A stretch of DNA of 64,000 bases from an uncultured Treponema sp. (lineage in GTDB: Bacteria; Spirochaetota; Spirochaetia; Treponematales; Treponemataceae), in assembly GCA_937893155.1 (NCBI GenBank), contig CALBGU010000081.1, forward strand, positions 10,743-74,742, in the 5' to 3' direction. The position numbers and the translations under genes were made by a program. Shown piece by piece: positions 8,955-17,553 of the stretch (position 1 is the stretch's first letter; every line of letters begins with the position of its first letter). Below the pieces are notes generated by a model. The model was not told where the DNA came from, did not search any database, and saw only the letters and a program-made list of their open reading frames with translations.

Positions 8955-8983
8955 GATTCCAGCGTCAAGAACGGGAATGACAC
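8955..8983. repeat. REP-like dispersed hairpin element
   Basis: GATTCCAGCGTCAAGAACGG then GAATGACA: an imperfect hairpin around TCAAG that ends in GAATGACA, the same build as the copy at 43857. Confidence 0.6.
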
Positions 8984-9073
8984 AGGCACCGCCTGTCTTT
9001 CAAAAAACAATGACAACGCCGCAAAATGTCATGCAGAACTCGTTTCTGCGTCTCTCACTGCCCATTTGAATGA

Positions 9074-9099
9074 GATGCCGAATCAAGTTCGGAATGACA
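9074..9099. repeat. REP-like dispersed hairpin element
   Basis: GATGCCGAATCAAGTTCGGA then ATGACA: CCGAA/TTCGG stem around a TCAAG loop, ending in AATGACA. It lies 18 bp beyond the end of the ascorbate operon, where it may serve as a weak end hairpin. Confidence 0.6.
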
Positions 9100-9117
9100 G
9101 CAGCTCTTTTTGCTTCC

Positions 9118-10182
9118 CTAATTCGTTATCTTGTAAAGCGCAACTTCGTCGATTTCTCTGTTTGCGCCGATGAGCATATCCTCGCCCTTTTTGTTCACAA
9201 AGTGCACTACATTCGCGCAACCAGTGTTTTTGTCGATATACTCCGTTTTGTAATCGCCAGAATCCGCGTCCCATGTGATTGCAATCGTGTCTTTTGTGCC
9301 TTTTCGCCAGCCGACAATCCACGTCGGTTTTCCCAGCAATTCGCACGCCCACGTCGCATGAACCATTTCGGTTTCGCTTTCCGGGCGGTTGTATTTCCAC
9401 TGCGGAACGTAATTTCCATATTCATCAAGATGATAAATCACGATAGAATTGCCGTGGAACGGGCTTATGCAGCCCAGCTCCAGATTTCCGTCGCCATCAA
9501 AATCGATAAGCACCGAATCGCTGGAAGGCACGGCGGAAATCTGCGAAACCTCCCATTTTGCGCCCAAAACAGCAGGCGGGTCAAAAATAAAAGTGCCCTC
9601 CTCACAAGCAACCAGAGCCGCATCGTGCCCGCCGTGCTTTATTTTTGCAAAACCGTGATTTCGGAGCATATTGTCTTTTACCAATTCCAGCGAAAGCGGA
9701 TTTTCATCGCAAAAAGAGGAAATATCGCGCGGAAGAGCCGCCCCGAAACACGCGCCGGGGAATCGCCAGTCGTTTTTGTATTCGTGCCCGCTTTTGAGAG
9801 CACACGCAAGGAGATAATTCGTGCCGCCGCGCTCCAAAATCCCGAAGCGATGCACAAACGGCACACGGCAAAGCGTTTTTACTTCCCAGTTGTCTTTTGA
9901 TTTCGGCGAAACCGCTACGATTTTTGCTTGCACAGAATCGTTTGGCGAAAAAAATTCGTGCGTCGCCAAAAACTGCCCGTCAGTGCCGGGAATCTGCGCC
10001 ATTGTCATCACACCGCCGGGCGCACTCCAGACGGTTTCCAATTTTTCGCCGGTTTCCGAAAAAAGATAACACGGGTCGCTCTTTTCTGCCGCCACCAAAA
10101 AGCACCGCTCGCCTTTGTACTGCAATTCTGCAATCGAATAGCATTTGGTAAGATTGGAAATAATTTTTTTCTCCACGTTCAT
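9118..10182 (-). CDS. FG-GAP/VCBS-like protein at the end of the ascorbate operon
   Basis: 354 aa, no signal peptide or membrane segment, so probably cytoplasmic. The sequence looks like a beta-propeller of short hydrophobic strands. One repeat carries a calcium-type loop, LIDFDGDGNLELG, as in FG-GAP/VCBS repeats. Other W- and G-rich strands (IVGWRKGTKDTIAITWD, YGNYVPQWKYN) fit further blades. It is the last gene of the ula operon, 14 bp after ulaE, so a link to ascorbate or sugar-acid metabolism is inferred. It might be a sugar-binding or sensor protein, or an enzyme of a new kind. It has no similarity to UlaD or UlaF, which are missing here. The function is unknown. Confidence 0.7.
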   Translation of the reverse strand: MNVEKKIISNLTKCYSIAELQYKGERCFLVAAEKSDPCYLFSETGEKLETVWSAPGGVMTMAQIPGTDGQFLATHEFFSPNDSVQAKIVAVSPKSKDNWEVKTLCRVPFVHRFGILERGGTNYLLACALKSGHEYKNDWRFPGACFGAALPRDISSFCDENPLSLELVKDNMLRNHGFAKIKHGGHDAALVACEEGTFIFDPPAVLGAKWEVSQISAVPSSDSVLIDFDGDGNLELGCISPFHGNSIVIYHLDEYGNYVPQWKYNRPESETEMVHATWACELLGKPTWIVGWRKGTKDTIAITWDADSGDYKTEYIDKNTGCANVVHFVNKKGEDMLIGANREIDEVALYKITN

Positions 10183-10196
10183 ACAAAACTCCTTGT

Positions 10197-11066
10197 TTAC
10201 GCAATTTCTGCCGCATTGTTTTTCAAAATATGCCCATCAATAATTCTGCTCATATTTTGGTACGCAAAGCGAATATCATCTTTCCACGAATCTTTTCCCG
10301 TATCCCACATTTCCGTAACGAACCGCCGAACGCCAAGGTCCAGCGTCTTTTTTATCACGGTGGCAAAATCCACGTGTCCGGTCAAAAATGGAATTTCGCG
10401 GAATTTTCCCGGCACAGTTTCTTTGAGGTGCAACGCAAAAATGTGCGAGCGACCGCTTTCCAAATCATCTAAAACACTTGAGCCATACGTTTTTGCCGCG
10501 TTCGTAAGATTGCCAGAATCAGGATAGACGCCAAGATACGGATTTTTTACCAGATTGACGTATTTCATCGCCTTTTCGGTCGTGTTCATAAACTCGGTTT
10601 CCATCGTTTCAAACGCCAAAATAATGCCACGCGCCGAAGCCATCAACACCGCTTTTGAGAGATTTTCAGCAAAAAGCCGCCTGCTTTCAGCCGTCCCGCG
10701 CTCGTAATACACATCGTAGCCTGCAAGTTGGATTATGCGAATGCCCAAATCATCAGCCAAAATTATCGCTTTTTCCATAATTTCGAGGCTGCGATTTCGC
10801 ACCGCTTCATCAGACGCGCCGAACGGATATTTTCGATGCCCCGAAAGGCACATACTGCGAATCGGAATGCCGATTTCCTGCATCAAGCGCACGAGTTCCG
10901 CCCGCTCTTGAGCCGTCCAATTCAAGCGAGAGAGTTTTTCGTCCGTTTCGTCAATGCTGATTTCCACAAAATCATAGCCGCACTCTTTTGCACAGAGCAA
11001 TTTTTCCTTCCAGTCCAGTGATTTGGGCATAGCTTTCTCGTAAAGCCCTATTGAATAAGGTTTCAT
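10197..11066 (-). CDS. ulaE: L-ribulose/L-xylulose-5-phosphate 3-epimerase
   Basis: 289 aa, matching the UlaE/SgbU/SgaU family length. It is a TIM-barrel epimerase that converts L-xylulose 5-phosphate to L-ribulose 5-phosphate in ascorbate breakdown. The order of family motifs is intact: IGLYEKAMP at the N-terminus, the metal-ligand region FETMETEFMNTTEKAM, GVYPDSGNLTNA, HLKETVPGKFREIPF then GHVDF, and RFVTEMW near the C-terminus. Glu and His residues in these blocks should bind the divalent metal. GGAGG lies 8 bp before the ATG. It is followed after 14 bp by the FG-GAP-like gene. Confidence 0.93.
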   Translation of the reverse strand: MKPYSIGLYEKAMPKSLDWKEKLLCAKECGYDFVEISIDETDEKLSRLNWTAQERAELVRLMQEIGIPIRSMCLSGHRKYPFGASDEAVRNRSLEIMEKAIILADDLGIRIIQLAGYDVYYERGTAESRRLFAENLSKAVLMASARGIILAFETMETEFMNTTEKAMKYVNLVKNPYLGVYPDSGNLTNAAKTYGSSVLDDLESGRSHIFALHLKETVPGKFREIPFLTGHVDFATVIKKTLDLGVRRFVTEMWDTGKDSWKDDIRFAYQNMSRIIDGHILKNNAAEIA

Positions 11067-11106
11067 AACGTCCTCCGTTTGAGAAAAAATAGTGTAAAAA
11101 GGATTT

Positions 11107-11913
11107 TTAAGACTGAGCGAAAATCAACACCGACAAAAGACTTGCCGCCGACAAAAGCCCCGCTGCCAAGAGCGCGATGCCCGCAATGAGCGCCGCAGGC
11201 TCGGCTTTATGCTCCAAGACGGTCTTTTCTTGTGCGTCGTAATACAGCATTATGGAAGCGCCTTGCTTAAAACTGTCTTTTCGGCTTGAGTTTACGATAA
11301 GACGGCGGATATTTTTCTTTCCGTTAAGCAAAAATTCCACAACAGGATAATATGAAAATCGTGAACCGCAGATAATTTTGGTTTCTTTTGAAAGTTGCCG
11401 CACATAAATATCAATTATTTTGGCGGAAATGGGCGAAAGATTGCGATTTTTCAAATCAATAAAATGGAAAAGCAATGCAAATCCCGCTCCCAGCATAATG
11501 GTGCACAGATACACCATCGCCGCTTTTGGATTGCCGCGATTTTCGGCAAGGGCAAGCAAAATCAGCAGCGCGCCGCCCGTCATTACGGCAAGCGGGTGAA
11601 ATATCCGTTCTGTTTTTTCGGCAATCACATTCTGCGCATTTTTGCCGCGGAGAATCTGGATTTCTTGATTTTCTGCATATTCCGTCGGAGATTTCACGCT
11701 CATCATTTCGCCAGATGCGCTTTGAGCCGTAATCTCAAAATAATTAAAAACAGCGCGGTCTTTTTGGTCTTTTTTGACAATGCGGCGGCATTTTTTTACC
11801 AACGCACTGACCGTGTTTTTGCGCCCAAAAAGCCACTGGCGCACTTGAGCCGAGCCAACCAGAAAAATAATAATGCCCGGAATATAAACGAAATATGCAG
11901 AAATTGTTTCCAT
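11107..11913 (-). CDS. Membrane protein of unknown function inside the ascorbate operon
   Basis: 268 aa with an N-terminal membrane segment (YFVYIPGIIIFLVGSAQV), a central pair (LAVMTGGALLILLALA and AAMVYLCTIMLGAGFALLF) and a C-terminal segment (IAGIALLAAGLLSAASLLSVL). Between them lie two related soluble stretches, each with a small beta domain containing a charged DK/SRKDSFKQG turn, as in DUF3592-type proteins. That likeness is only by eye. It starts directly after the DeoR gene (11914), so it is translated in the same operon. No transport or catalytic motif is visible, and its tie to ascorbate use is by position only. Confidence 0.7.
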   Translation of the reverse strand: METISAYFVYIPGIIIFLVGSAQVRQWLFGRKNTVSALVKKCRRIVKKDQKDRAVFNYFEITAQSASGEMMSVKSPTEYAENQEIQILRGKNAQNVIAEKTERIFHPLAVMTGGALLILLALAENRGNPKAAMVYLCTIMLGAGFALLFHFIDLKNRNLSPISAKIIDIYVRQLSKETKIICGSRFSYYPVVEFLLNGKKNIRRLIVNSSRKDSFKQGASIMLYYDAQEKTVLEHKAEPAALIAGIALLAAGLLSAASLLSVLIFAQS

Positions 11914-12708
11914 TCACGTTTCCTCTTTTGCAAACATTACGTTAATGCCGTGAGCACGAAGTTTTTTAGCAATATCGCTGTCTTCCGCCACGTCCGTTAT
12001 CAATGTGTATGGACAGTCGTAAATACAACCGCCGTAACTCGACTCTGCCACGCCTCTGCTATGAAACTTAGTGTGGTCAGCAAGAATATAGAGATTGCCT
12101 TTCGTTCGGCTAATCATCGCTTCGTTAATCCCGATTTCAGTGGGAATATTGTATAAAAACTCGCCGTTCTCAAAAAACGCCGCACAGCCCAAAAAGGTTT
12201 TATCCGCGCGCAAATCAAGCAGATTTTTGACGACCATTTCGCCCGTCATAATGCGATTTCGGATTTCGCCTCCGCTCAAGCAGATTTTCACGTTTTTGGG
12301 ATACGATTCGTTTATCGCCCAGCCGTTGTTCGTAAACACCGACACATTTTTTTCGTCAACGTATTTGAGCATATCCAATGCGGTTCGGCTGCCGTTTATA
12401 AAAATTCTGTCGCCGTCATCAATGAGACTTGCCGCAAAACGCGAAATCACCCCGCGCGCTTTTAAAGCCTCGTCGCTAAAAAACGGAGTTGTATCGCTGT
12501 TTTCCTCAACCAAATTCGGAGCAATGACCCCGCCGTGAGTCCGCTTGAGCAACTTCTCAGACACAAGCGATTGCAAATCACGCCGCACCGTCATTGCAGA
12601 AATCTCGTATTGTTTTGCAATATCGTCAACAGAAATGCGCCCCTTGCTCAAAACCAGAGACAAAATGTCCGCCCGTCGCTGTTCAACGCTTGTTTGTTTG
12701 TTTTTCAT
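11914..12708 (-). CDS. DeoR-family repressor, probable regulator of the ascorbate operon
   Basis: 264 aa. N-terminal winged helix-turn-helix of the DeoR type (RRADILSLVLSKGRISVDDI, then YEISAMTVRRDLQSL and the GGVIAPN turn), followed by a sugar-phosphate sensing domain with RIFINGSRTALDML and a late ILADHTKFHSRGVAE, typical of DeoR C-terminal domains. The start at ATG 12708 has TTGGAGAAAGAT before it. An in-frame upstream ATG would overlap the HAD gene and is less likely. Position in the ula operon suggests it responds to an ascorbate-6-phosphate-like ligand, as UlaR does, and controls the promoter upstream of ulaG. This is inferred. Confidence 0.88.
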   Translation of the reverse strand: MKNKQTSVEQRRADILSLVLSKGRISVDDIAKQYEISAMTVRRDLQSLVSEKLLKRTHGGVIAPNLVEENSDTTPFFSDEALKARGVISRFAASLIDDGDRIFINGSRTALDMLKYVDEKNVSVFTNNGWAINESYPKNVKICLSGGEIRNRIMTGEMVVKNLLDLRADKTFLGCAAFFENGEFLYNIPTEIGINEAMISRTKGNLYILADHTKFHSRGVAESSYGGCIYDCPYTLITDVAEDSDIAKKLRAHGINVMFAKEET

Positions 12709-12730
12709 ATCTTTCTCCAAACACAAAGTT

Positions 12731-13396
12731 TCAGATATGATAAAGCAAATCGTGCCAATTCGCAATCGCTCCGCATTGATTGCCGTTAGGAAAAAATCTC
12801 AATGCTTGCAAGCCAGCATTCAACGCACCTTCCACATCGTGTTTCACGCTGTCGCCCACAAAAAGACACTCTTCAGCCGCCATCCGCGTTTTTTCAACGC
12901 AATAATCAAAAAATTGCTTTGCAGGTTTATCCGCCCCCGCCTCTTCGCTCGACACAACGTAATCCAAAAACGGCAACACCCCAATTTTCTCCAGCTTCAA
13001 AAACTGCACAAACGCCGTCATATTTGTGCCGACCGCAAGAAACAATCCGCGTTCTTTAAGTGCCCTCAGCGTGTCCAAAAGCCCGTCGAACGCAACCGCA
13101 TTTTCAATAAGCACCGACCAATACACATTGCTCATCTCAAGCGCATATTTCACGCTTTTTCCGTTTTGCGACAGCATATTCTGATAGCGAATCAGCCTGT
13201 TATGCGCCGCCGCCACATCGCCGAATGTTTCAAACAGCATTTTCATCGTTTCATCGTGCAATGCTTGAAACTGCTCAAAACTCCAGCCAAAATGCTCGCT
13301 GACGAACTGGGCAAGCGCAAAAAAAGCCTTTTCGTTCGCATTTTTGAAACTATACAGCGTATCATCTAAATCAAAAATAACAGCCTTTATCACCAC
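12731..13396 (-). CDS. HAD-family phosphatase
   Basis: 221 aa. Haloacid dehalogenase superfamily with all four motifs: I DLDDTLY (nucleophile Asp), II AVGTNMTAF, III the Lys in EEAGADKPAKQFF, IV FVGDSVKHDVEGA. A helical cap of the C1 type lies between motifs I and II, which suits small sugar-phosphate or nucleotide substrates. The start is GTG at 13396 with AGGAAG upstream. It sits between the PTS genes and the regulator in the ascorbate operon, so a sugar-phosphate substrate is a fair guess. Such a phosphatase is not part of the enteric ula operon. Confidence 0.85.
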   Translation of the reverse strand: MVIKAVIFDLDDTLYSFKNANEKAFFALAQFVSEHFGWSFEQFQALHDETMKMLFETFGDVAAAHNRLIRYQNMLSQNGKSVKYALEMSNVYWSVLIENAVAFDGLLDTLRALKERGLFLAVGTNMTAFVQFLKLEKIGVLPFLDYVVSSEEAGADKPAKQFFDYCVEKTRMAAEECLFVGDSVKHDVEGALNAGLQALRFFPNGNQCGAIANWHDLLYHI

Positions 13397-13409
13397 TTTT
13401 CTTCCTTGT

Positions 13410-13546
13410 GTCTAAAAAGCAATTCTTGCGTTTTAAGCAAAAACGGCTTTTTAGACAAGCGACTTTTTCTTACACTGCTTAAAAATAACGATTTACCTCT
13501 CACATCACACTCTTGCATTTCTAAGCATTTTGCGAAAAAAGTCGCT
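13410..13546 (-). other. Two intercistronic hairpins inside the ascorbate operon
   Basis: The 166-bp gap between ulaB and the HAD gene is the only large gap in the operon. GTCTAAAAAGC (13410-13420) pairs with GCTTTTTAGAC (13446-13456), and AGCGACTTTTT (13458-13468) pairs with AAAAAGTCGCT (13536-13546), both 11-bp perfect stems placed back to back. Neither is followed by a clean T run on the minus strand. They may stabilise or process the upstream PTS message rather than end it. Confidence 0.6.
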
Positions 13547-13562
13547 CATCAAAAATCAAACA

Positions 13563-13874
13563 TCAATCGTCAAGCAGACCAGCGTCTTTGAGCCCTGCCT
13601 CAATTTCCTTGTCAGACATCACATTCTTTAAGGGAATCAAAACCGTATTGCTTTTTGAAGCATCTTCAAAATTCTTTGCAAACGGCTTTGCGCAAAACAC
13701 CACATCATAATTTCGGGCAGCACTCTTGCCTTCCGAAACGGGGCAATGGCGCAACTCAGCAGGCTTAATGCCGTTTCTGGTCATCACTTTTTTGATAGCG
13801 TTTTCCATCATCAGCGACGACCCCGCTCCGTTTGCACAACACGCCAAAATTCTCTTTCCATCTAATTTTGCCAT
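13563..13874 (-). CDS. ulaB: PTS ascorbate-specific EIIB component
   Basis: 103 aa, the usual UlaB size. The phospho-cysteine loop is ILACCANGAGSSLM. The second Cys takes phosphate from EIIA and passes it to ascorbate in the EIIC channel. The start at ATG 13874 (MAKLDGKR) is preceded by AAGGAGATT. An in-frame start 18 bp upstream lacks this. It follows ulaA by 18 bp. Confidence 0.92.
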   Translation of the reverse strand: MAKLDGKRILACCANGAGSSLMMENAIKKVMTRNGIKPAELRHCPVSEGKSAARNYDVVFCAKPFAKNFEDASKSNTVLIPLKNVMSDKEIEAGLKDAGLLDD

Positions 13875-13892
13875 AACAGAATCTCCTTGCAA

Positions 13893-15380
13893 TTATGCGT
13901 TTGCTTTGCGCTCTTTGTATGCTTCGTAATCCTCGGTGATAAGGAAGTAGCCTTTCGGGTCCATTCGATACTCAATCTGAGGAATTGCAAGCAACACGAC
14001 CACCACAATGCCCACGCCAATGTAGCCCAGATAGTGCATTCCAGCCGTGAACAAAGGCCACACGGTATCCCAGTCGAACATTCCAAGGTATCCGCCGTAG
14101 TTCGCCAAACCGACCCAGCCCGCGATGATAGCCGCACCAAACACCTGAATCAGCCCCGAGAAGAACGGAATGACCAAACACGCCTTCAGCCCGCCCTTTT
14201 CATTTGCCACCAAACCGATTGTTGCGTTGTCAAAGAACACAGGAACGAAACCGCAAATGATGATTGTCGGAGATTTCATCACAATAAGCGTGATAATCGC
14301 AATAATCTGCCCCGTCAAGCCAGCAAGGAAGCCGAATGTAACCGCGTTTGAATCGCCAAAGCCGTAGCACACCGCGCAGTCCACGCCCGGCACAGACGAC
14401 GGCAACAATTTTTCCGCAATGCCTTGAAACGATGCTGTCAATTCCGTTACAAACGTGCGCACGCCCAACTGCAAAATCGCAAGGTACACCGCAAACTGCA
14501 ACGAAGTATTGAACACATAGAACGCAAAATTCTCACTTTCTTTCGTTGCCTTTGCATTCACAAAGAACGGCTTTCCGATAACGCACATAATGATACCGAA
14601 AAACACCGTCATCAAAATCGCCGTACACACCATATTCTCGTTAAAGATTGAGAAAAATCCCGGCAATTCCATTTCGCCGACTTTCTTTACCTTGCGCTTG
14701 CCGCCCTTATCGCCAAAGAGCTTGTCTGCAAGGAAATAGCCCAAACGAATACCGAACATCTGCTGATGCGCAATCGCAAACCCCGCACCGTCAGAAAGCT
14801 CCTGCATCGGCTTAACCGTGAGATTTGAGCCGACCGCCCAATATGCGCCCAAAATCACCGACATCACAATCATCAGCGCCACGTTGTTTGCGCGCAACGC
14901 CGGCAATGCAAACAAAATGAGCCAATACGCCGTTGCCGCCTGCTGTACCTGAACGTGTCCGGTGGTAAAAAGCGTACGGCATTTCGTGAGCTTATTGAAA
15001 CGCACCAGCAAAATATTCACGATGAACGCAATCAACAGCAGCGTCATAACCGCCGAAAATCCTTTGCCGAATACTTCTTCCACGCCCGCCGTAACCGCAT
15101 TTTGACCATAATACGGGTCGATAACGCACGCCGTGAGGTTGAACCGCTCTTTCAACCCCGCCAAAATCGGACGGAACGTGCCTGTTAATCCGCCAGAACC
15201 GACGTTCAAAATAAGCATACCGATAATCGCCTTGAGCGTGCCCGCCAGCGTGTCATACCATTTTTTGCCCATCAAGCAATAGCCCAACAGCGTCAAAAAA
15301 CCGACCATATACGGTGCTTTTTGCAGCACATACGTTGCAAAAAAAGTCCAAATTGCATTTAATACGCTAAGTACGACCAT
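13893..15380 (-). CDS. ulaA: PTS ascorbate-specific EIIC permease
   Basis: 495 aa integral membrane protein with eleven or so segments, matching the UlaA/SgaT family, which takes up L-ascorbate and releases L-ascorbate 6-phosphate. Typical features are LLGYCLMGKKWYDTLAGTLK then AIIGMLILNVGSGGL near residue 30-60, and the long loop GHVQVQQAATAYW. A charged cytoplasmic loop with DKLFGDKGGKRKVKKVGE lies mid-protein. GGAGG precedes the ATG. The gene lies between ulaC (21-bp gap) and ulaB. Confidence 0.94.
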   Translation of the reverse strand: MVVLSVLNAIWTFFATYVLQKAPYMVGFLTLLGYCLMGKKWYDTLAGTLKAIIGMLILNVGSGGLTGTFRPILAGLKERFNLTACVIDPYYGQNAVTAGVEEVFGKGFSAVMTLLLIAFIVNILLVRFNKLTKCRTLFTTGHVQVQQAATAYWLILFALPALRANNVALMIVMSVILGAYWAVGSNLTVKPMQELSDGAGFAIAHQQMFGIRLGYFLADKLFGDKGGKRKVKKVGEMELPGFFSIFNENMVCTAILMTVFFGIIMCVIGKPFFVNAKATKESENFAFYVFNTSLQFAVYLAILQLGVRTFVTELTASFQGIAEKLLPSSVPGVDCAVCYGFGDSNAVTFGFLAGLTGQIIAIITLIVMKSPTIIICGFVPVFFDNATIGLVANEKGGLKACLVIPFFSGLIQVFGAAIIAGWVGLANYGGYLGMFDWDTVWPLFTAGMHYLGYIGVGIVVVVLLAIPQIEYRMDPKGYFLITEDYEAYKERKANA

Positions 15381-15401
15381 AACAGCCTCCTTAAAAACTT
15401 T

Positions 15402-15884
15402 TTATTCTTCCTCGCACGGAAATTGCTTCACAGCCGCAAGAATATCCTCAGGAGTTTTCGCAGCCGCCAATGCATCAAGAAGCGGCTCATTCATAAAAAT
15501 CGCAGACAACTGCTCAATGTTGTCGATATGCTCGCTCGGATTCGCAGACGAAAGCGAGAAAAACAGATTTGCCTTTTTCTCCTCTCCGTCCTCGTCCACT
15601 CCGAAATCAATCAACTGCTTCGACACCATAAAGCCCACGCCCGTCTTATACGCGCCCGTTGCGTTTTCCTGCGTGTGCGGCATCGCTACATTGTGCTCGA
15701 ACACCACATATGGACCGTATTTTTCAATGCACGAAACAATCTGCGCGTGAAAATCAGGTGAAACCGAACCGTCCGCCACCAGCGGCAACAAACTGAGCTT
15801 TATCGCTTCCTGCCACGAAACGCCATCGCCGTCAATGAAACTAAAGTGCTTCCGCTCGACAATCCGCTCCAAAATATTCGCCAT
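15402..15884 (-). CDS. ulaC: PTS ascorbate-specific EIIA component
   Basis: 160 aa, mannitol/fructose-type EIIA fold. The phosphorylated histidine is in the block FEHNVAMPHTQENATG, which receives phosphate from HPr and hands it to the UlaB cysteine. It has the usual length and a MANILERIVER start. It lies 9 bp after ulaG. HPr and enzyme I are not in the window. Confidence 0.92.
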   Translation of the reverse strand: MANILERIVERKHFSFIDGDGVSWQEAIKLSLLPLVADGSVSPDFHAQIVSCIEKYGPYVVFEHNVAMPHTQENATGAYKTGVGFMVSKQLIDFGVDEDGEEKKANLFFSLSSANPSEHIDNIEQLSAIFMNEPLLDALAAAKTPEDILAAVKQFPCEEE

Positions 15885-15893
15885 ACGATTCTC

Positions 15894-16997
15894 CTACAGG
15901 CAAGAACGGAACGGAATATTCTGCGGCTGTTCAAAGCAGTCCTCAAAGCCACGTCGGTGATGATAATAGATTTTGTCCGCGTCCTGAGGATACACATATT
16001 TTCCGCCGACCTGCCAAAAGAACGGGTGGAATTTGTATTCGTTGCGGTCTTTCTTGAAATCGTAGAGCACCTTAATTTCTTCGCAATCCGCCTGAAAGTT
16101 TGTCCACACGTCCCAGTGAATCGGAATAACGACCTTGCACCGCAGATTTTCCGCCATACGAAGCACATCAATGCTCGTCATTTTATCCTGCATACCAATC
16201 GGGTTTTCGCCAAACGAGCCGAACGCCACATCAATGTCGTGGTCTTTGCCGTGCTTTGCAAAATAAATCGAAAAATGCGAATCACCGGAATGGTAAATAT
16301 TGCCGCCGGGCGTTTTCACAAGATAATTCACCGCCTTCTCGTCCATATCCGTCGGACATTTTCCCGTCAACTCCTCGCGGTCAGGACCTGTCGAATCGGT
16401 CGTAACAATACAGGTGCGGTCAAAACTGTCAAGACACACAATCTCAATATCCTTGATTTTGATAACATCGCCGGGCTTTACCACGCGGCAACGCTCCGCA
16501 GGCACACCCCATTTTACCCACGTATCCACCGATTTTTGCGGACCAATAAACGGCACGGGAATTTCATTGCCGTTTTCGTCCGTCGTCTTCATCTCACTCT
16601 GAATCACATGCGCCGCCCACTCCGCAGACATGTGGTCCTGATGATAATGCGTTGCAAGCACCGCGTCCACTTTCTTGAACGCAAACGGGTCAATCACAAA
16701 CGGCACATTGCGCAGATTCGGCTGCATTGCGCGAGCACCGCACATATTCGCCATCTGGTGTCCCACCGCCATCTTGCCGTTGCCGCGCGTGCGCTTGCCG
16801 TTGCCACACCACAGGTCAATCGTAATATTTGCGTCGCCGGGCGTTTTGAACCAAATGCCCGTGCAGCCCAGCCACCACATCGCCACGTTGCCGGGTTTCA
16901 CCACCTCATTCTCGATGTCCTCAACCAGCCACGTTCCCCATTCTGGAAAAGTGTTCATAATCCAGTTTTCACGAGTCATTTCTGAAATCTTGCTCAT
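15894..16997 (-). CDS. ulaG: L-ascorbate-6-phosphate lactonase
   Basis: 367 aa, close to the E. coli UlaG length. It opens the lactone ring of L-ascorbate 6-phosphate to give 3-keto-L-gulonate 6-phosphate. Metallo-beta-lactamase fold: the metal motif is [13 protein letters not shown] (HxHxDH kept, E. coli has HDHNDH), with later ligands in YHSGDSHFS and [13 protein letters not shown]. The N-terminal [12 protein letters not shown] and the C-terminal FWQVGGKY blocks are family-specific. It is the first gene of the operon. AAGAGG precedes the ATG and a good promoter lies about 45 bp upstream. Confidence 0.96.
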   Translation of the reverse strand: MSKISEMTRENWIMNTFPEWGTWLVEDIENEVVKPGNVAMWWLGCTGIWFKTPGDANITIDLWCGNGKRTRGNGKMAVGHQMANMCGARAMQPNLRNVPFVIDPFAFKKVDAVLATHYHQDHMSAEWAAHVIQSEMKTTDENGNEIPVPFIGPQKSVDTWVKWGVPAERCRVVKPGDVIKIKDIEIVCLDSFDRTCIVTTDSTGPDREELTGKCPTDMDEKAVNYLVKTPGGNIYHSGDSHFSIYFAKHGKDHDIDVAFGSFGENPIGMQDKMTSIDVLRMAENLRCKVVIPIHWDVWTNFQADCEEIKVLYDFKKDRNEYKFHPFFWQVGGKYVYPQDADKIYYHHRRGFEDCFEQPQNIPFRSCL

Positions 16998-17041
16998 AAA
17001 AAGTACCTCTTGTAAAAAGTCGGTCGTGTGTTTCTGATTTT

Positions 17042-17069
17042 ATTATACGATACTTTTGTGAGAAGTCAA
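17042..17069 (-). promoter_or_regulatory. Promoter of the ascorbate operon
   Basis: On the minus strand TTGACT (17069-17064), a 16-bp spacer and TATAAT (17047-17042). The leader is about 38 nt. A second TTGTTT-17-TATAAT lies near 17112-17140. No clear palindromic operator for the DeoR protein was found between them. Confidence 0.7.
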
Positions 17070-17251
17070 ACATTTTTTTCATTTTTTTCGCATTTTTACG
17101 TTCATTTTGTTTATTATACAGAATAATATGCAACAAAACAAACAATAGTAACATAAACTACATTTCTCAACCCGCGCAATTCGTAGCGGCAAAAATGCAA
17201 TACAAAGACACAAAGCACATTTGAAATTGAGAGAAAAAAAAGAATCGCACC

Positions 17252-17512
17252 TGAACGCAATCAAAGACAAGTGAATATTTCCCGAACAGGTAAAGCCCGA
17301 AATGAACAAAAGCGAGCATTTCTTGAACAGGTAAAGTCTCAAATGAACATAAGCAACCTTTGCCTGAACAAAAAAAGTCTCAAATGAACATAAGCAACCT
17401 TTGCCTGAACAAGTAAAGCCTCAAATGAACATAAGCGACCTTTGCCTGAACAAGTAAAGCCCCAAATGAACATAAGCGACCTTTGCCTGAACAAAAAAAG
17501 CCAGAAACGAAC
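17252..17512. repeat. 41-bp tandem array (TGAACATAAGC type)
   Basis: TGAAC recurs at 17303, 17344, 17385, 17426 and 17467 and CGAAC at 17508, each exactly 41 bp apart. The unit reads TGAACATAAGCrACCTTTGC-CTGAACAAGTAAAGCCTCAAA. Two older units upstream are shorter. It fills most of the 556-bp gap between the ascorbate promoter and the HD-GYP gene, both on the minus strand. No reading frame is credible. Confidence 0.88.
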
Positions 17513-17553
17513 AAAAAAATATTTGCGAGAGAAGGATTTTTTACCGAAAACAG

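Noticed and set aside
15846..16985. 379-codon plus-strand frame opposite ulaG
   Set aside because: ulaG matches its family along its whole length. The opposite frame is His/Arg-rich and resembles nothing.
17252..17512. CRISPR array
   Set aside because: The whole 41-bp unit is repeated, with no unique spacers between short repeats, and no cas genes are nearby. The same holds for the arrays at 35838 and 62908.
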